Below, in pieces: positions 47,201-59,800 of a stretch of DNA of 64,000 nucleotides. The notes beneath the pieces are model-generated. The model ran no database searches, was not told the origin of the DNA, and saw only the letters and a list, made by a program, of their open reading frames with translations. Where the stretch lies: positions 517,122,102 through 517,186,101 of the forward strand of contig CM062805.1 of NCBI GenBank assembly GCA_031772625.1. Direction: 5' to 3'. This DNA comes from Pinus tabuliformis. Its lineage: Eukaryota; Streptophyta; Pinopsida; Pinales; Pinaceae. Position numbers and translations under genes: made by a program. How positions within the stretch are numbered: the first letter of the stretch is position 1; each line of letters opens with the position of its first letter.

Positions 47201-49987
47201 TCCCAACAGGAAGAGCTAACCAAAGTCTTGCAAAGACATTCTACTGCTTTTGCATGGGAGTATACCGACATGAAAGGTATTGACCCTAAGACTTGCATTC
47301 ATCACATCTACATTGAGGAAAATAGTAGACCAATCAGACAACCTCAAAGAAGGACGAATCCAAATCTTAGGGAGATAGTGAAAGAAGAGCTCCAGAAGTT
47401 ACTCAATGTAAACTTCATTTACCCTATTTCAGATAGCCAATGGGTTTCTCCCTTGGTTATAGTACCTAAAAAGAATGGTAAATGGAGGGTTTGCATTGAT
47501 TACAGAGAATTAAACAAAGCAACCTTGAAGGATCACTTTCCTTTGCCCTTTATTGATCAAGTATTAGATACTTTAGCAGGTAAAAAGTTTTTCTCATTTT
47601 TGGATGGTTTTAGTGGTTACAATCAAATTCAGGTAGCACCTGAAGATCAAGACAAAACCACATTTACTTGTCCTTGGGGAACTTTTGCTTATCGAGTACT
47701 TCCTTTTTGATTATGCAATGCACCCGCTACATTTCAAAGGGATGTACTAGGAATCTTTTCAGATCTAATTCATGATTGTGTAGAGGTCTACATGGATGAT
47801 TTCATAGTTTATGGTAACACATTTGAAGAAGCATTAGAAAATTTGGAAAAAGTCCTAATTAGATGTAAAGAAACAAATCTTTCATTAAGTCATGAAAAGT
47901 GTTTTATGATGTTTACTGAAGGAATTTTTTTAGGACATCATATTTCAGGAGATGGAATTAAAGTTGATAGATCCAAAGTTGAAGTCATCTCCAAGTTACC
48001 TGTTCCAAATTGCCAGAAAGATGTTAGAAGTTTTCTTGGGTTTACTGGATATTATAGAAGATTTATTGAAAACTTCACTAAGATAGCATCTCCTCTTTTC
48101 AAATTACTTACCAAAGACTGTGAGTTCAAATAGGATCCTGAATGTCAGTCTGCCTTTGAAACTTTAAAGACTAGAATATCTGAAGCACCCATTTTGAGAG
48201 GGCCAAATTGGAAACTCCCTTTCCACATTTCTACTGATGCTTCAGATACAGCTCTAGGAGCTGTTTTGGGACAAAAGGATTTGGTCCCTTATGCCATTTA
48301 TTACATCAGTAAAAATTTGACTCCCACTGAGTTAAATTACACTGTGACTGAAAAAGAATTCTTAGCCGTTGTTCATGCAATCAACAAGTTTAGACATTAT
48401 ATAACCGGCTATGAAACTTTTGTCCATACTGATCACTCTGCAATTAGATATCTCATGAACAAACCTGTTACTAATGGCAGAGTTACAAGATGGCTTTTAC
48501 TTTTACAAGAATTCAACATTACTGTGTTAGATAGACCAGAGAAACAAAACACAGTAGCTGATTTCTTGTCTAGAATCCAAAACACTAACGAAGATTCTCC
48601 TGTAGAGGATAAGTTTCCAGATGAATACTTGTTTGCAGTAACTACCAAGACGCCTTGGTATGCAGATATTGCTAATTATCTAGTTACAGGGAAGCTACCT
48701 CCACACTTATTTCCTAATGAGAAAAGGAAAATCATTCAGGAGAGTTCACATTATTCTTGGATTTCTAATGAATTGTTCAAAACAGGGCCAGATTGTATGA
48801 TTAGAAGATGTGTTCGGGAAGATGAAATGCCTGACATCCTTAAGGCATGTCATGATGAACCATGCAGCGGACACTTTGCTGACAAGAGGACAGCCTATAA
48901 AATCCTTTCTTTAGGATATTATTGGCCTTCTCTCTTTAAAGATGCAAAGCAGTATGTTAAAAGGTGTGACAGCTGCCAAAGAGTTGGGAGACCAACTCCT
49001 TCAAATGAAATGCCACTACAGCCACAGGTATGCATCGAACCCTTTGAGAAATGGGCTCTAGATTTCGTTGGACCTATTAATCCACCATCTAAGCAAAAGA
49101 AGTACATATTGGTTTGCATTGATTATGTTACTAAGTGGGTAGAAGCCAAGGCATTGTCTTCTGCCACTGAAAATTCAGTTGTTCAATTTCTTTTTGAGGA
49201 TATTTTTACTCGTTTTGGTGTCCCAAGAGAAATTGTGACAGATCAGGGAAGCCAATTTACATCTAAATTGATGGAGAAGCTGATGGAGGAATACAAAATC
49301 AAGCACAGAACATCTACTCCATACCATCCGCAATCAAATGGTCAAGTGGAATCTACAAATAAAGTCCTTGAAGGCATTATCACCAAGACTGTTCATCTTC
49401 ATAGAAGAGATTGGGCGGAAAGGCTTCCTGAAGCCTTATGGGCCTATAGAACTACATGGAGGAACACAACAGGACATTCTCCCTATGAACTTCTTTATGG
49501 GAAAGAAGTCCTGCTCCCCATTGAGTTCCAAATCAAGACCTTCAAGATGGCAGTTCAATTGGGGATGAGCCTATCAGAAGCTCAAAAACACAGAATGGAC
49601 CAGCTAAATGAGCTAGATGAAATAAGACAAGATGCAATTCTAAGGACCGATCTAGTTCAGCACCAAAGAACTAAATGGCATGATCGACACATCAAAGAAA
49701 GAAAGTTTCAGAAGGGAGATTGGGCACTATTGTTTGATTCCAAGTTTAAGGACTTCAAAGGAAAATTTCAAACTCATTGGCTTGGGCCATATGAGATTGA
49801 TGAAGTCTTTAAAAATGGAGCAGTTCGAGTGAAGACCATTGATGAGCTTCAGACTCCTCTCATTGTGAATGGCCATAGATTGAAAGTCTATCACAAGCCA
49901 CTCTCAAGGGAGGAATTTGTTAAAATGTTCCAAGAAGATTCTGCAATGAGGCTGGTGGAGAAGAATTCTTCTCCTCCATCAGCCTAG
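44273..49987 (+). pseudogene. gag-pol: Athila-like gag-pol, two nonsense codons
   Basis: About 1905 codons from ATG 44273, with no frameshift. Arg/Gly-rich N-terminal region near residues 120-145; gag core about 170-326; two CX2CX3HX4C knuckles (CPKCRKKHALREC near 397, CVICSENHETKDC near 419); a Pro/Gln-rich stretch about 455-590; protease around 769 with DLGVAIN, close to the D-L-G-A-S form usual in this clade; RT with CIDYRELNK near 1071 and YMDDF near 1174; RNase H with STDASDTALGAVLG near 1317; integrase with WALDFVGPI near 1594, TDQGSQFTS near 1656 and E in VESTNKV near 1694; a GPY-type module with THWLGPYEI near 1840. Stops are TGA 47708-47710 just upstream of the CNAPATF motif and TAG 48131-48133 between RT and RNase H. 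The first needs a G-to-T change of a Gly codon, the second a G-to-A change of Trp. Confidence 0.95.
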
Positions 49988-51151
49988 TTTTTGTTCCTTT
50001 CAGTCGAAAAAAAAAAAAAAAATCTCTTGTATAAGCCTGAAAACCAATCTTGGATTGGCAGTCTTATGCAGAAAATATGAAGTGAAAATCAGGGTCACCT
50101 GACACTTTATATTTTCCAAAAAAAAAAAATCTCTCTCTTTTTCTGTCCATCTCATCCATCTCATCATTTTCATTCCACTTCATTTTCTTCCAGCCCATTC
50201 ATTCCATCTCATTATCACCAAATAAAGTCCCTCTCAGGACTATTCCATTCAGTCAAGTTGTTTTAATCCTCTTTGTGCAGGCAGAAAAGTGTTGCTGCAA
50301 TTTCCACAGCTAGGAGCCAATTCCGCAGCTGATATCAAGATTCCGCAGCTAATACACTCTGTTCCTGCAACAAAAACAAACTCTGTTTCAAAAAGAAAAA
50401 AAATCTGCAGTCAAAAGCACCAGCATCATTAAAGAGCAAGGACACATGGCATATACAAAGGCAGCAATCAATCAAAGGTTAGCATCATAATTAGCAAAGG
50501 GATCAAAATGCAAATACACGAAGGTATGTTCTAAATTTCTAACTAACAGTTATATCATTTATGTATGGTTTTCGGATTATGGTAGGAGGCACGTAATGTA
50601 ATGATTGAAAACACCCCGTCCACTCCTCATCCATTATGCTGCGTAATCCACCTCACCACCTTCCTAACGGTTCCCTAATTGCTGTTGATTTGAACTTAAT
50701 ACGGCCTGCTCTCTCTCATTAATTCTTCGTACCAGAGTGACGTGTACTGTTGTACCACGGCTCTCCAATTAATCATTCCGCAGCCAGATGTACACAGCCA
50801 CCCGACGTCCATGGGATTCGGCCGTTTCATCCTTTAACACCCTTCTACGCATGCATAACCCCATTTCTATTGCTGTTCACTCCCTCGATTCCATCGATTT
50901 CACTCTCGGTTTCATTCACTACTCTGTTTCACCGTAAACATACTCTGTTCTATTTTCCTCACCTCTCCGCTCAAAACCCTGACCACCAGTCTCGTAATTG
51001 CATCACGGCCATTCTGTTGTAGCCGTAATACCCACTGCTGAGCATTCTGTTGTAGCCGTAATACCCACTGCTGAGCACTGTTTTTCCCGTATAGCTCTCT
51101 CTCCAGTATTCAAACAACGCTGTCAGAGTAGCAAGAGAGCTGGTAACCGAA
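49988..51151 (+). other. Spacer between pol and additional ORF
   Basis: 1.16 kb without a supported gene. It begins with two poly-A runs (50008-50023, 50119-50128) and a 'catctcatc' repeat. Near 50300-50350 it carries three 'ttccRcagct' units like those in the LTR, and a 33-bp duplication follows at 51010-51075. It could hold a promoter or splice acceptor for the downstream ORF. Confidence 0.55.
51010..51075 (+). repeat. 33-bp exact tandem duplication
   Basis: The unit starts cattctgttgtagccg and ends cccactgctgag. Two copies, 51010-51042 and 51043-51075, appear identical. It lies about 75 bp upstream of the aORF start. Confidence 0.9.
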
Positions 51152-52803
51152 ATGGGCAAGTTATTAAGAGCAGAGCCGGAAAGTTCTAAGTTTTTAGACG
51201 GTTACCCACAAACGAAGAATGCCCTGCAGAAGGCCAAGTGGTTAAAATTTATTCAGAAGTTCAAAGGATATCACAAGGAAGTTACCAAGGCCTTTGCTCG
51301 GTCGTTTGATGGAAAAACAAATACTGTGGAGATTGGAGACCTACAATTCACTGTCACAGAGAGCAGCTTGGCTCAAGCAACTGCTTTGCCTCGTACTGGG
51401 GAACGTTGGTTCAAAAATCGAGCTGTTGAAGGCCAAGAGTGGAAGAACATGTTGAAAAATCCAAGTATGGATACCACTATCTTCACCAAAGGAATACCTG
51501 TAAGTGTCATTAAAAAGGAATGGACTGCCTTACTTTTGCTAGTTCAGAAATTTTTAACATGTGAAGGCAGATTTGGTATAATGTATGTTTATCATACAAA
51601 GATAATGATGCATTTTATGGGTGAACATACCATCAATCTTCCTTATTTCTTGCTAGCTAGTCTAAGAAAAATGAGTGCCACTGTTCAGAAACATGTGGGA
51701 AACATTGAGCCCCACCTATATCACCATGGACTCATTAAAATCTTGATTGAGGAGCAGTTAAAAATTAGAAAGGATACATGGGAGAAATTCCTTGTTAGAA
51801 ACCATTTTCAAGAGGCAGCAGAAGCCTCTAGTAGCTCTCCTAGGGTGCCAAAAAGAAGTAGAAGAAAAGGGAAAGAAATGGTTACCCAAGAAGAGACTGC
51901 TGCCCAAGACACTGCTATAGAAGTTGAAGAAACTGCCCAAGAAATTGTTACAAAAACTCTTCAAGAAATTGTCCAAGAAACTGTTCAAGAAACTATTCAA
52001 AAGGAAAAGAAAAAGGAAGCAGAACAAAAAGACAAAAGGGGGATAAAGGGAAAGCCATTTTGCAAGAGTCATACCCTTCACCTGAACCCTCAAGTGAAGA
52101 AGATACCCAAACATTAGCTCATAGGCTTGCTCAGCTTCATGAAACTGCCATCTTCAAAAAGAAACAAAAGCAAAAACAGCAAGAACCAAAAAGTACTAGC
52201 CTGCAAGTAAGAAGAAGCAGTAGACTTATAGGGAAGCAGAGTGTGACTAAAGAGAAACAGTGCCATTTCATTAATTTGGGCACACCTGAGAAGACTCCAA
52301 TGCAGCTAGATATTGAGCTAAGTCCTCCAAGAGAAGAAAGTCCTTTCCAGCAAGAGAGAGAAAGCAGTTTTCAAGGATTTGAATTTAAGCCAAGACAAAC
52401 ACCTGACATTGACCCTGTCCAGCAGGAGGCATATGATTATTTGGAAACATTAGAGCAATCTGTTGCTGGTCCTAGTACTGTCTTGCCCCTTGAACAGCAG
52501 GTTCAATCTCTGAAGCAAGAAGTATTTGAGCTAGAGGTCCTAAACCGCCACATCAAACAGGAAAACGAAGCATTGAAAGAACAGAGAAACGTGGACAAAA
52601 TGATCCACGATAACACAATGCTTCATTTGGGTCTTTGGCAAAGAAAGAACAGGAAATTGAAGAGGAAATGCAAGAAATTAAGCAGGGCCTTGGTCAACTT
52701 GAAATTCAGGTGCTTGGTTAGGAAACCAAGAACAAATTTGGCAACAGGAAGGAAAAGGAGAAGGTTGGATGTCTTGGCAGAGGCATCTGAACATGTGAAC
52801 TGA
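51152..52803 (+). pseudogene. Additional ORF of the Athila-like element, one frameshift
   Basis: From ATG 51152 one frame runs to 52117; a second frame, open from before 52060, runs to 52803. A single missing base in the A/G run near 52034-52041 would explain the break, giving about 550 codons in all. The N-terminal 220 residues are globular: FARSFDGKTNTVEIGDLQF, VTESSLAQATALPRTGERWF, then YVYHTKIMMHFMGEH and LPYFLLASLRKMS. A basic stretch (PKRSRRKGKEM) and a repeat rich in AQE/VQET follow. The second half has a long coiled coil (LEQQVQSLKQEVFELEVLNR) and a very basic end. No signal peptide or clear membrane segment is visible, so env function is not supported. It occupies the slot of env-like or aORF genes in Athila elements. 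Confidence 0.8.
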
Positions 52804-52849
52804 AAGATTATGACAAAATTTTGGTTGCATGAGGACATGCAACACCCTC

Positions 52850-52861
52850 GCAGTGGGGGTA
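52850..52861 (+). other. Polypurine tract of Athila-like element
   Basis: cagtgggggta directly before the 3' LTR. Short, but G-rich and correctly placed. Confidence 0.65.
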
Positions 52862-54644
52862 TGTTGAGCCTCAACCTTGCACTCATTTACCTGTCCTCCC
52901 AACAGCTTTTCCCTATTCACTTCTCTCTTCTGACATCATTTCCTCCATCAACTTGTTCAATTCATTGCATTATATGTCTTTTTAACATGATTTGTTGACT
53001 GTGCTAATGATTGACTGTTTGTTTAGAATTTTGGTACATGTTCAGCAATTCCGCAGCTGTTTTGCAATTCCGCAGCTACTCAGCAATTCCGCAGCTGTTC
53101 AGAGATTCCGCAGCCTTTTTATTGTTTGCTATACTCCACGTGTCTTCTCCAGGAACGGGCCACATGGGCACGTTGGTATGGATGTATACATGGTTCGTAT
53201 GCTATTGGGTGGGCCAAATCCGTCACGTATGCCCCCGGTCAACGCAGGAGTACCCACGGTCAAATAGTTAAGTTCCAAACGGTGGCACGGCTCTGCGTGA
53301 GCAACTGAGACACGGAACCACAGCTAGCACTTCCTCCACGCCACGAAGACAGCAAGGGACAGGATCTAACCATAGATTTACTCCCCATGATGACCGTTTC
53401 CTCCAAACGTGCACAGAGTTGCCTGCGTGTTGCTGCGTAGTTAATTAGTTAAGACTGTAGTTGCTTAGTTTACGCAGAGGAAAGTTTGTCCCTGTGCCTA
53501 TAAATAAAGCGTTTGCCAACGCTTAGAGATTAGCTTTTTGATATTGTAATTGCTGTAATTGTTTTGGTTATCAAACTCTGTTTTAGAAGACTGTTTCTAC
53601 AGCACTTTTTGACTGTATTTTGACATGCTGATTTAATATAAGAAGACTGTTTCTGCTCATCTCTGCGTAGCTAATCTTTAGCTGGTTGAGTGGATGGAGG
53701 GCCCCCATCTACCACAACCTATGTACAGTAGCATTTAACTTTATTTTCCTGCCTTTCTTTGTTTTCATTTTCACATGTACAATAATGTATAGTTTGATTT
53801 CTGCAGTTTTTCATTTCTTTGAACATGTATAATAATGTACAGTTTGATTTCATGCCTTTACATTTCCAGCACTTTTCAAACTGATCAGTTTGTTTATGCA
53901 GGTGTGTTAGGAGCCCGGGATAGTGTGTTTTTATTTCTTTTTATCACTGATGGTATTTGAAGTTGTCTTGTCTTAGCTGCTGATTTTTACCTTGCTTACT
54001 TAGTGTCATTGCTAGTTTACTTTATCAAGTTTTTGACAAGTTGCTTACTAACCTTTTGATGGTCTTCTCATCATAATTGTCTAACCTTTATTGGACCAAA
54101 ATATCATTGAGTGGCAGCTTGGTTTGATTAGCTTTTTGACTCATATTACTGATTCCTTCTTAACTATTTTTCACATGAACAATTGCAGCTAGAGGCAGAG
54201 TGTTAAGAAAGAATGAAGTGTTATGATTTGTCATTTAAGTTTTGCAGTTAAAGTAGTGTTTTTCACTTTCCATTGAGTTAACATAGATGCTATTTTTGTT
54301 CTTATCAGCAGCATAGATAGTGGACTAGTGCCATTAGTCACTTTGTTTAATGCTTTGCTTTCATTTGAAGTTTCAATTCCATTGCAAGTCACTTTTCAAG
54401 CTTTCTCTTTAAAAAGTTCTAGAAGCATTTAGAAACCACCATATGCACACACACGCACTCATTTGTTTATAAATCCATCACTCCATCTTAAGAAGTTAAA
54501 TCAACCACAAACATCATCCAAAAACGACAAAAAGAACTAGGAAAGGTTACTTAAGTACATATTGTACATCTCACTTCATCAGCTTACGAGCCCCGGGTTG
54601 ACAATTAATGATAGCAATTTAGACAACACTAAATTGACCAAACA
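52862..54644 (+). repeat. Athila-like 3' LTR
   Basis: 1783 bp. It is longer than the 5' LTR mainly because of one extra minisatellite unit at 53041-53115. Confidence 0.95.
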
Positions 54645-54649
54645 GCGTG

Positions 54650-55441
54650 CACAGGATGAGAACAATTAATGGTCGTCGGATCCATAGATGAAAGGCAAAG
54701 ATCACATCGGAAGGAGCTATCGGTAGGAAATATGGATGGAGGGATGAAGGCCATTGGATTTGGACGCGGCAGATCTAATGGTTGATGGAAGTGAAAGACG
54801 CATGGAGATTAACGGGTGGGAGAAGGGTACAGTGGCAGAAAGCAGTTTTATCGCACCGCCTATCAGAGGAGGTGGTATCCGTATGCGATGGCATGATCTT
54901 GTAAAAAAGAAACACGTGGCAAATGTGACGGGCGCAAAACCATCACGATCGCGCATTAACAGGTGAGCAGGTTGCGTGATCAAGGCTTGCGACTACCATC
55001 TGATCATGCGACGAACGGTCAGATGGCGAGGAACATATGCAGGGTTTAACGTGCGGGAAAAGGGGCTGTGACCATTGGATCATGGTGATCAATGGCTGCG
55101 GATGAAGGAAACTATATGGGCGGGGTTTCATCGGTTAAGCGCCCAGTCTTTAAGAAATGCAGGCTTATGGAATAAACATGAATTTGCGCTGAGTTTTGCA
55201 AGAAAATAGCGCTAGTGGGGAAAGAAGAAGTTTTGGAAACAAAACAGAGAAAGCGGGTCTCAGAAAAAACACGAGATTAAGCAGAGTTTCAAAGGAGAAC
55301 AGGGAAAGCAGGGGGTATGGAGTTACAAGGAAAACAAGGGAGAAAAGGAAACCAACTGCTGAGAGCATTCTTAAGGCATGGGACAACACTATCACACATG
55401 TTTTCAATCCATCGACTGTCACAAAAGTAGCAGAGCTAACA
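54650..55441 (-). repeat. Element B 3' LTR, part 2
   Basis: Continues after the second GCGTG copy and ends ...gagctaaca at 55441, the inverted counterpart of the TGTTA start. It is bounded by a purine tract on the minus strand. Its counterpart in the other LTR is outside the window, so the end is inferred from these signals. Confidence 0.65.
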
Positions 55442-55457
55442 CTGGCTCCTTTTGGGG
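55442..55457 (-). other. Polypurine tract of element B (candidate)
   Basis: The minus strand reads ccccaaaaggagccag just before TGTTAGC. It is purine-rich but has two pyrimidine interruptions. Confidence 0.5.
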
Positions 55458-55585
55458 ATGAGATCCTCCCTGTGAGGTCTCAAGAACCTGTAGATCAATG
55501 CCTTCATACAAAACCAGCTTAAAAACATTTGCCTAGTATCCATTGGGCATGGAGTCTACTTAAGTCTATAATAAAAAGAAGACAA

Positions 55586-56452
55586 TTATAATATTAAGGC
55601 TTGAAAACTTAAAACTTCAAAAACTGCCCATCTGGTGAGCCACCAAAATTGTTGCCTGACAGCCAGTTCATCATAGAGTAGCAAAACTGGATTTATTTGA
55701 TCATCTACCTCAAATAGCTTAGGACATTTGAGCTTAATAGGTAGATATGGATCAACTTTCATCTCCCTTCTGTGTTCTCTCTCCCTTGGATGTTTTTCAT
55801 GGGAGCCTTTGTACACCTGCTGAATAATCATGGCTGTTGTGTACTTTTCTGTGTCATTTGTGGTCTGCACAACTAATATGAATGATGCACCATTGTATTC
55901 TTGTGCAGGGGACACAGAGACATCATCTGCTCCTTCATTTTTTTTTAAACAATCCACATCCAAGTAGGAGTTCTGAGACTGTGCATCCTCTTCCTCTGTC
56001 ATCTGACAAGCTGCCCTTTCATTCTGTGTGGGGGCCATCTGAGCAGGTTTCAATACATCAAGACTGAGATGATCAGTTTCAGCCTTGAGCATGGAGCTAT
56101 TTCCTACCTCATTTCCTAGTGGACAACTGTGAGGGATTCTCATTTGAGCAGATAGAGAAACATGAGATGATGGGGGGCTTACTTCTCCCTTTTTGATTAC
56201 TGGGCTGGGGATGATAACAGGTTGGCTAATTTGCAGATCTACATAGCCATGTGAAGATGAGCTGGCTTCGGGCACAAATTCTTGGAGGTTGATAGGACCT
56301 GTTGTTGATTGATGCTGCTGATAAGCTTGTTGTTCTGCAAGTACAACAAACTGACAAGCAGTGCCTCTGGATAAAGCATCTTCATATGCAGCTCTGGTTA
56401 GGAAAGGGGCACTGCCCTTGTCTTCCAAACCATTAACCTCCTCCTCAAATAG
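55586..56452 (-). pseudogene. Element B gag ORF, 3' part
   Basis: An open stretch of about 288 codons. It joins in frame across element C to the 5' part: ...MEEELF before and EEEVNGLEDKGSAPF after, with TSD AATAG falling inside these codons. Recognisable phrases are PFLTRAAYEDALSRGTACQF and VVLAEQQAYQQHQS, then a Ser/Pro-rich region, an acidic region and a C-terminal hydrophobic block (NPVLLLYDELAVRQQFWW). No zinc knuckle, protease or RT motif was seen. I do not recognise the function. It may be a gag extension specific to this non-autonomous family. Confidence 0.65.
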
Positions 56453-56784
56453 TGTTATGAAACTAGCTCAAGAAAGATAGAAAAGATAGATCAACGCCTT
56501 ATAATTCAGCCTCTTCGAGGGGGAAACCTCCTTTACATTACATAAATGAACAATTCTTGGATGATTCAAATGACAAAACCTCCTTTCTATATATAGGAGT
56601 CTAAGGAGTCACAATATAACCCAGCCGACCTAACAATAATAATATAAAGCCACAAAAATAACAATAGATGGATTCTATGGGGCACAGTAATAACAATATG
56701 GGGATAATAGGGGCACAAAAATATTAATAAGGGATGCAACTACAATAGTAATGGGGTAATTACTAGTATTATAAGGACCCAACA
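56453..56784 (-). repeat. Element C 3' LTR
   Basis: 332 bp, the same length as its partner. TATA-like ctatatatag at 56587-56596. Confidence 0.93.
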
Positions 56785-56798
56785 TGCCCCTCTCCTTC
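56785..56798 (-). other. Element C polypurine tract
   Basis: Minus strand gaaggagaggggca, immediately before the 3' LTR. Confidence 0.85.
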
Positions 56799-56841
56799 AA
56801 AAAAAAAAAATTCCTCAACACTTGAGTAGTTCTGGATGCTT

Positions 56842-59800
56842 CTATATAAAATTCTCATCCTCCCATGTGGAATCTTCAGCGGATAAGTTCTTCCACTTGA
56901 TAAGATACTTTGAAATTGATCGATTTCGTAGCTGTCGAGTTCTTGTTTCTATGACTGCTTCCAGTTCCAATATAATTTTTCCTTCCTCGTCAAGTTCTGG
57001 CAATATTGTTTGAACTGGGAGCTTGTCACCTATAACCTTCTTTAAACATGAAACATGGAAAACTGGGTTTAATCGAGAAGCTGCAGGAAGCTCCAATTTG
57101 TATGCCATAGTACCAATCTTTTGCAACACCTTGTACGCACCATAATACTTTGGTGATAATTTATTATACTTCTTAGCTTGCTTAAGGGACATTTGCTTAT
57201 ATGGTTGTAGTCCTAGGAATACCCAATCACCTACATCAAAACTTCTTTCGCTGCGATGTTGATCTGCCTGTTGTTTCATTCTATTCTGTGCCAACGCGAG
57301 GTTATCCTTTAAGAGTTGGAGGACTTGTTGTTGATGTTCGATGTGATGTTCCACTGCTTGAACCTTATGATTTTCTCTTAAATATGATGTGATGGATGGT
57401 GGCTGATATCCATAAAGTGCCATAAATGGGGTCATTTTTGTTGTTGTATGGAAGGAAGTGTTATACCACCATTCAGCCAGAGGCAACCATTTGACCCATT
57501 GTGTCTGTTTATCAAATACAAAGCAACGAATATATCCTTCCAAACATTTGTTTACTATCTCAGTTTGCCTATCAGATTGAGGATGATAAGATGAGCTATG
57601 AGCTAACTGAGTACCAAGACAAGAAAATAATTTTGTCCAAAAAAGTCCAGTGAAAATGGGATCTCTGTCACTTACAATAATCTTTGGGTTTCCATGTAGC
57701 TTTTGAATTGTTTCAATAAATGCAGTAGAAACCGTACTGGCTTTAAATGGATGTGATAATGCACAAAAGTGTGCATACTTGGTAAGTCTGTCAACTACCA
57801 CCATGATGACACTCTTTCCCTCAGACTTGGGTAAACCTGTGATAAAATCCATTGAAACCTCCTCCCAACATTGGCTTGCAATGGATAAAGGTTGTAATAG
57901 ACCCGGTGTCTTAATTGTTTCAACTTTATTTTGTTGGCAAACCAAACATTCCGCCACAAATTTTTGAATATCCGATTTAAGGTCATCCCAAAAAAATTCC
58001 TTCTTAACCCTGTGGTAAGTTTTTAAAAATCTTGAGTGCCCTCCTAAGGGAGAAGTGTGCAATCCCATAAGAATATTTTGTTTTAGTTGGGAATTCTTAC
58101 AAAGGTATAAGCGATCTTTGTACCATAAAGAATCATTTTGCCAGCTAAATGTATCAGACGTACTGGAATCTTGTTGTAACTTTCGAATAAGTGCCCATAC
58201 TTCTTCGTCATTCTTCCATTCCTCCCTTTCTTCGTTTATCCAATCTGGTTGGATAATAGAAATGGCGCACAACAATGCTTCCACATCCTCATCCTTTCTT
58301 GAGAGTGCATCTGCCACCACATTTTGTTTCCCTTTTTTGTAGATGATTTCAAAGTCATAACCCAACATCTTTGTGACCCACTTTTGTTGCTATTCAGAGG
58401 ATAATCTTTGTTCTAAAAAGTATTTAAGGCTGTCATGATCCGTTTTTACCTTGAAGTGTCTTCCCATTAGGTAGGGTTGCCATTTCTTAAGTGCATGGAG
58501 TATTGCCAACATTTCCTTCTCATAAATAGCTTTGTGTAAAAACTTTCCCTTGATTGGACGACTTTCAAAAGCAATGGGTCTTTCATCTTGCATTAAAACA
58601 ACACCAATTCCATTTCCTGAAGCATCGCATTCCACAATAAAGGTTTTTGTGAAGTCCGGTGTAGCTAAGACCGGTGCTTGTCACATTGCCTCTTTAAGAT
58701 GTTCAAAGGCCTTTGTTGCTTCTGGAGTCCATGAAAACGCATCTTTCTTCAATAATGTTGTTAGAGGTGCTGCTATGCTCCCATAATTCTTAACAAACTT
58801 GTGATAACACCCTGTCAACCCGAGAAATCCTCACAGATGCTTTATGGATGTGGGGATTTTCCATTCCTTAATGGCTTTAATTTTTCTAGGGTCTACCTTA
58901 ACTCCTTCATGAGATACAATATGACCCAGATATTCCACCTCTTGTACTCCACAGAAACATTTGGATCCTTTTAAATATAATTGTTTTTCCTCCAATAGTT
59001 GTAGCACCCTGTCAACATGTTCAACATGATCCTTCCAAGACTTGTTGTAGATTAGTATATCATCAAAAAATACTAACACAAATTTTCTAAGGAATGGTTT
59101 GAAAATGGAATTCATCAAACCTTGAAATGTTGAAGGCGCATTGGTAAGGCCAAAAGGCATGACCAAAAATGCATAATGACCCTCATAAGTTCTAAATGTT
59201 GTTTTCGAAATGTCTTCAGTCTTCATTTTGATTTGATGATATCCTGAACGAAGATCCAACTTGGTGAAGTAAATTGATCCATGCAATTCATCCAGTAATT
59301 CATCAATGACGGGAATGGGAAACTTATCTTTAATAATGAGCTTGTTGAGCTCCCTATAATCCGGACACATGCGCCATGATCCATCCTTCTTGTGCACTAA
59401 TACTACTGGAGCAGAGAAAGAAATTTGACTCGGTTGAATTATACCAACCTCTAGCATTTCTGCAACCATACGTTCAATTTCACTCTTTTGGGCATAGGGA
59501 TATCTGTACGGCCTGATGTTTGGAGGAACACTTCCTGGAATCAAATGAATAGCATGATCATGATCACGGATAGGTGGGAGACCTTTGGGAGTCTCAAATA
59601 CCTTGGAATGATTGTCCAAGACTTTTTGGAGATCTGGAGAAATAGATGATTCAATGTGGAAACATCTAGCAAACATAATTGTGCAATTACACCCCTTTGT
59701 TCCTTTTTTAGAAGCTTTGTCATACCATTAGAGCTAATTATCTTTCTCGGTTTCCCTGCAATACCCCTTAATTCAACTTCCTTTCCTTCCACAGAAAATT

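Larger units (their letters stand above)
42255..54644 (+). mobile_element. Athila-like Ty3/gypsy element with additional ORF
   Basis: 12390 bp. LTRs are 42255-44019 (1765 bp) and 52862-54644 (1783 bp), TGTTGAG...AAACA. The TSD is GCGTG at 42250-42254 and 54645-54649. The tRNA-Asp primer site is at 44023-44040 and a purine tract lies before 52862. A single gag-pol frame of about 1905 codons has two nonsense codons, followed by a 1.16-kb spacer and an additional ORF. LTR divergence by eye is near 1% apart from one repeat-copy difference, so this is the youngest element here. It sits in element B's 3' LTR. Confidence 0.95.

Noticed and set aside
47708-47710. TGA in Athila-like RT as a possible recoding or readthrough stop
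   Set aside because: It sits inside a core RT motif, there is no shared stop in related elements that I know of, and a second unrelated stop follows. Simple mutation is more likely.
51152-52803. Athila-like aORF as a viral-type envelope gene
   Set aside because: No signal peptide, no convincing membrane segment and no cleavage site are visible. The C-terminal half is a soluble coiled coil with a basic end.
55196-55522. Open plus-strand frame of 108 codons in element B's LTR
   Set aside because: It lies in and across the LTR end, is rich in Arg, Lys and Glu from purine-rich DNA, and has no recognisable domain. It crosses the inferred LTR/purine-tract boundary.
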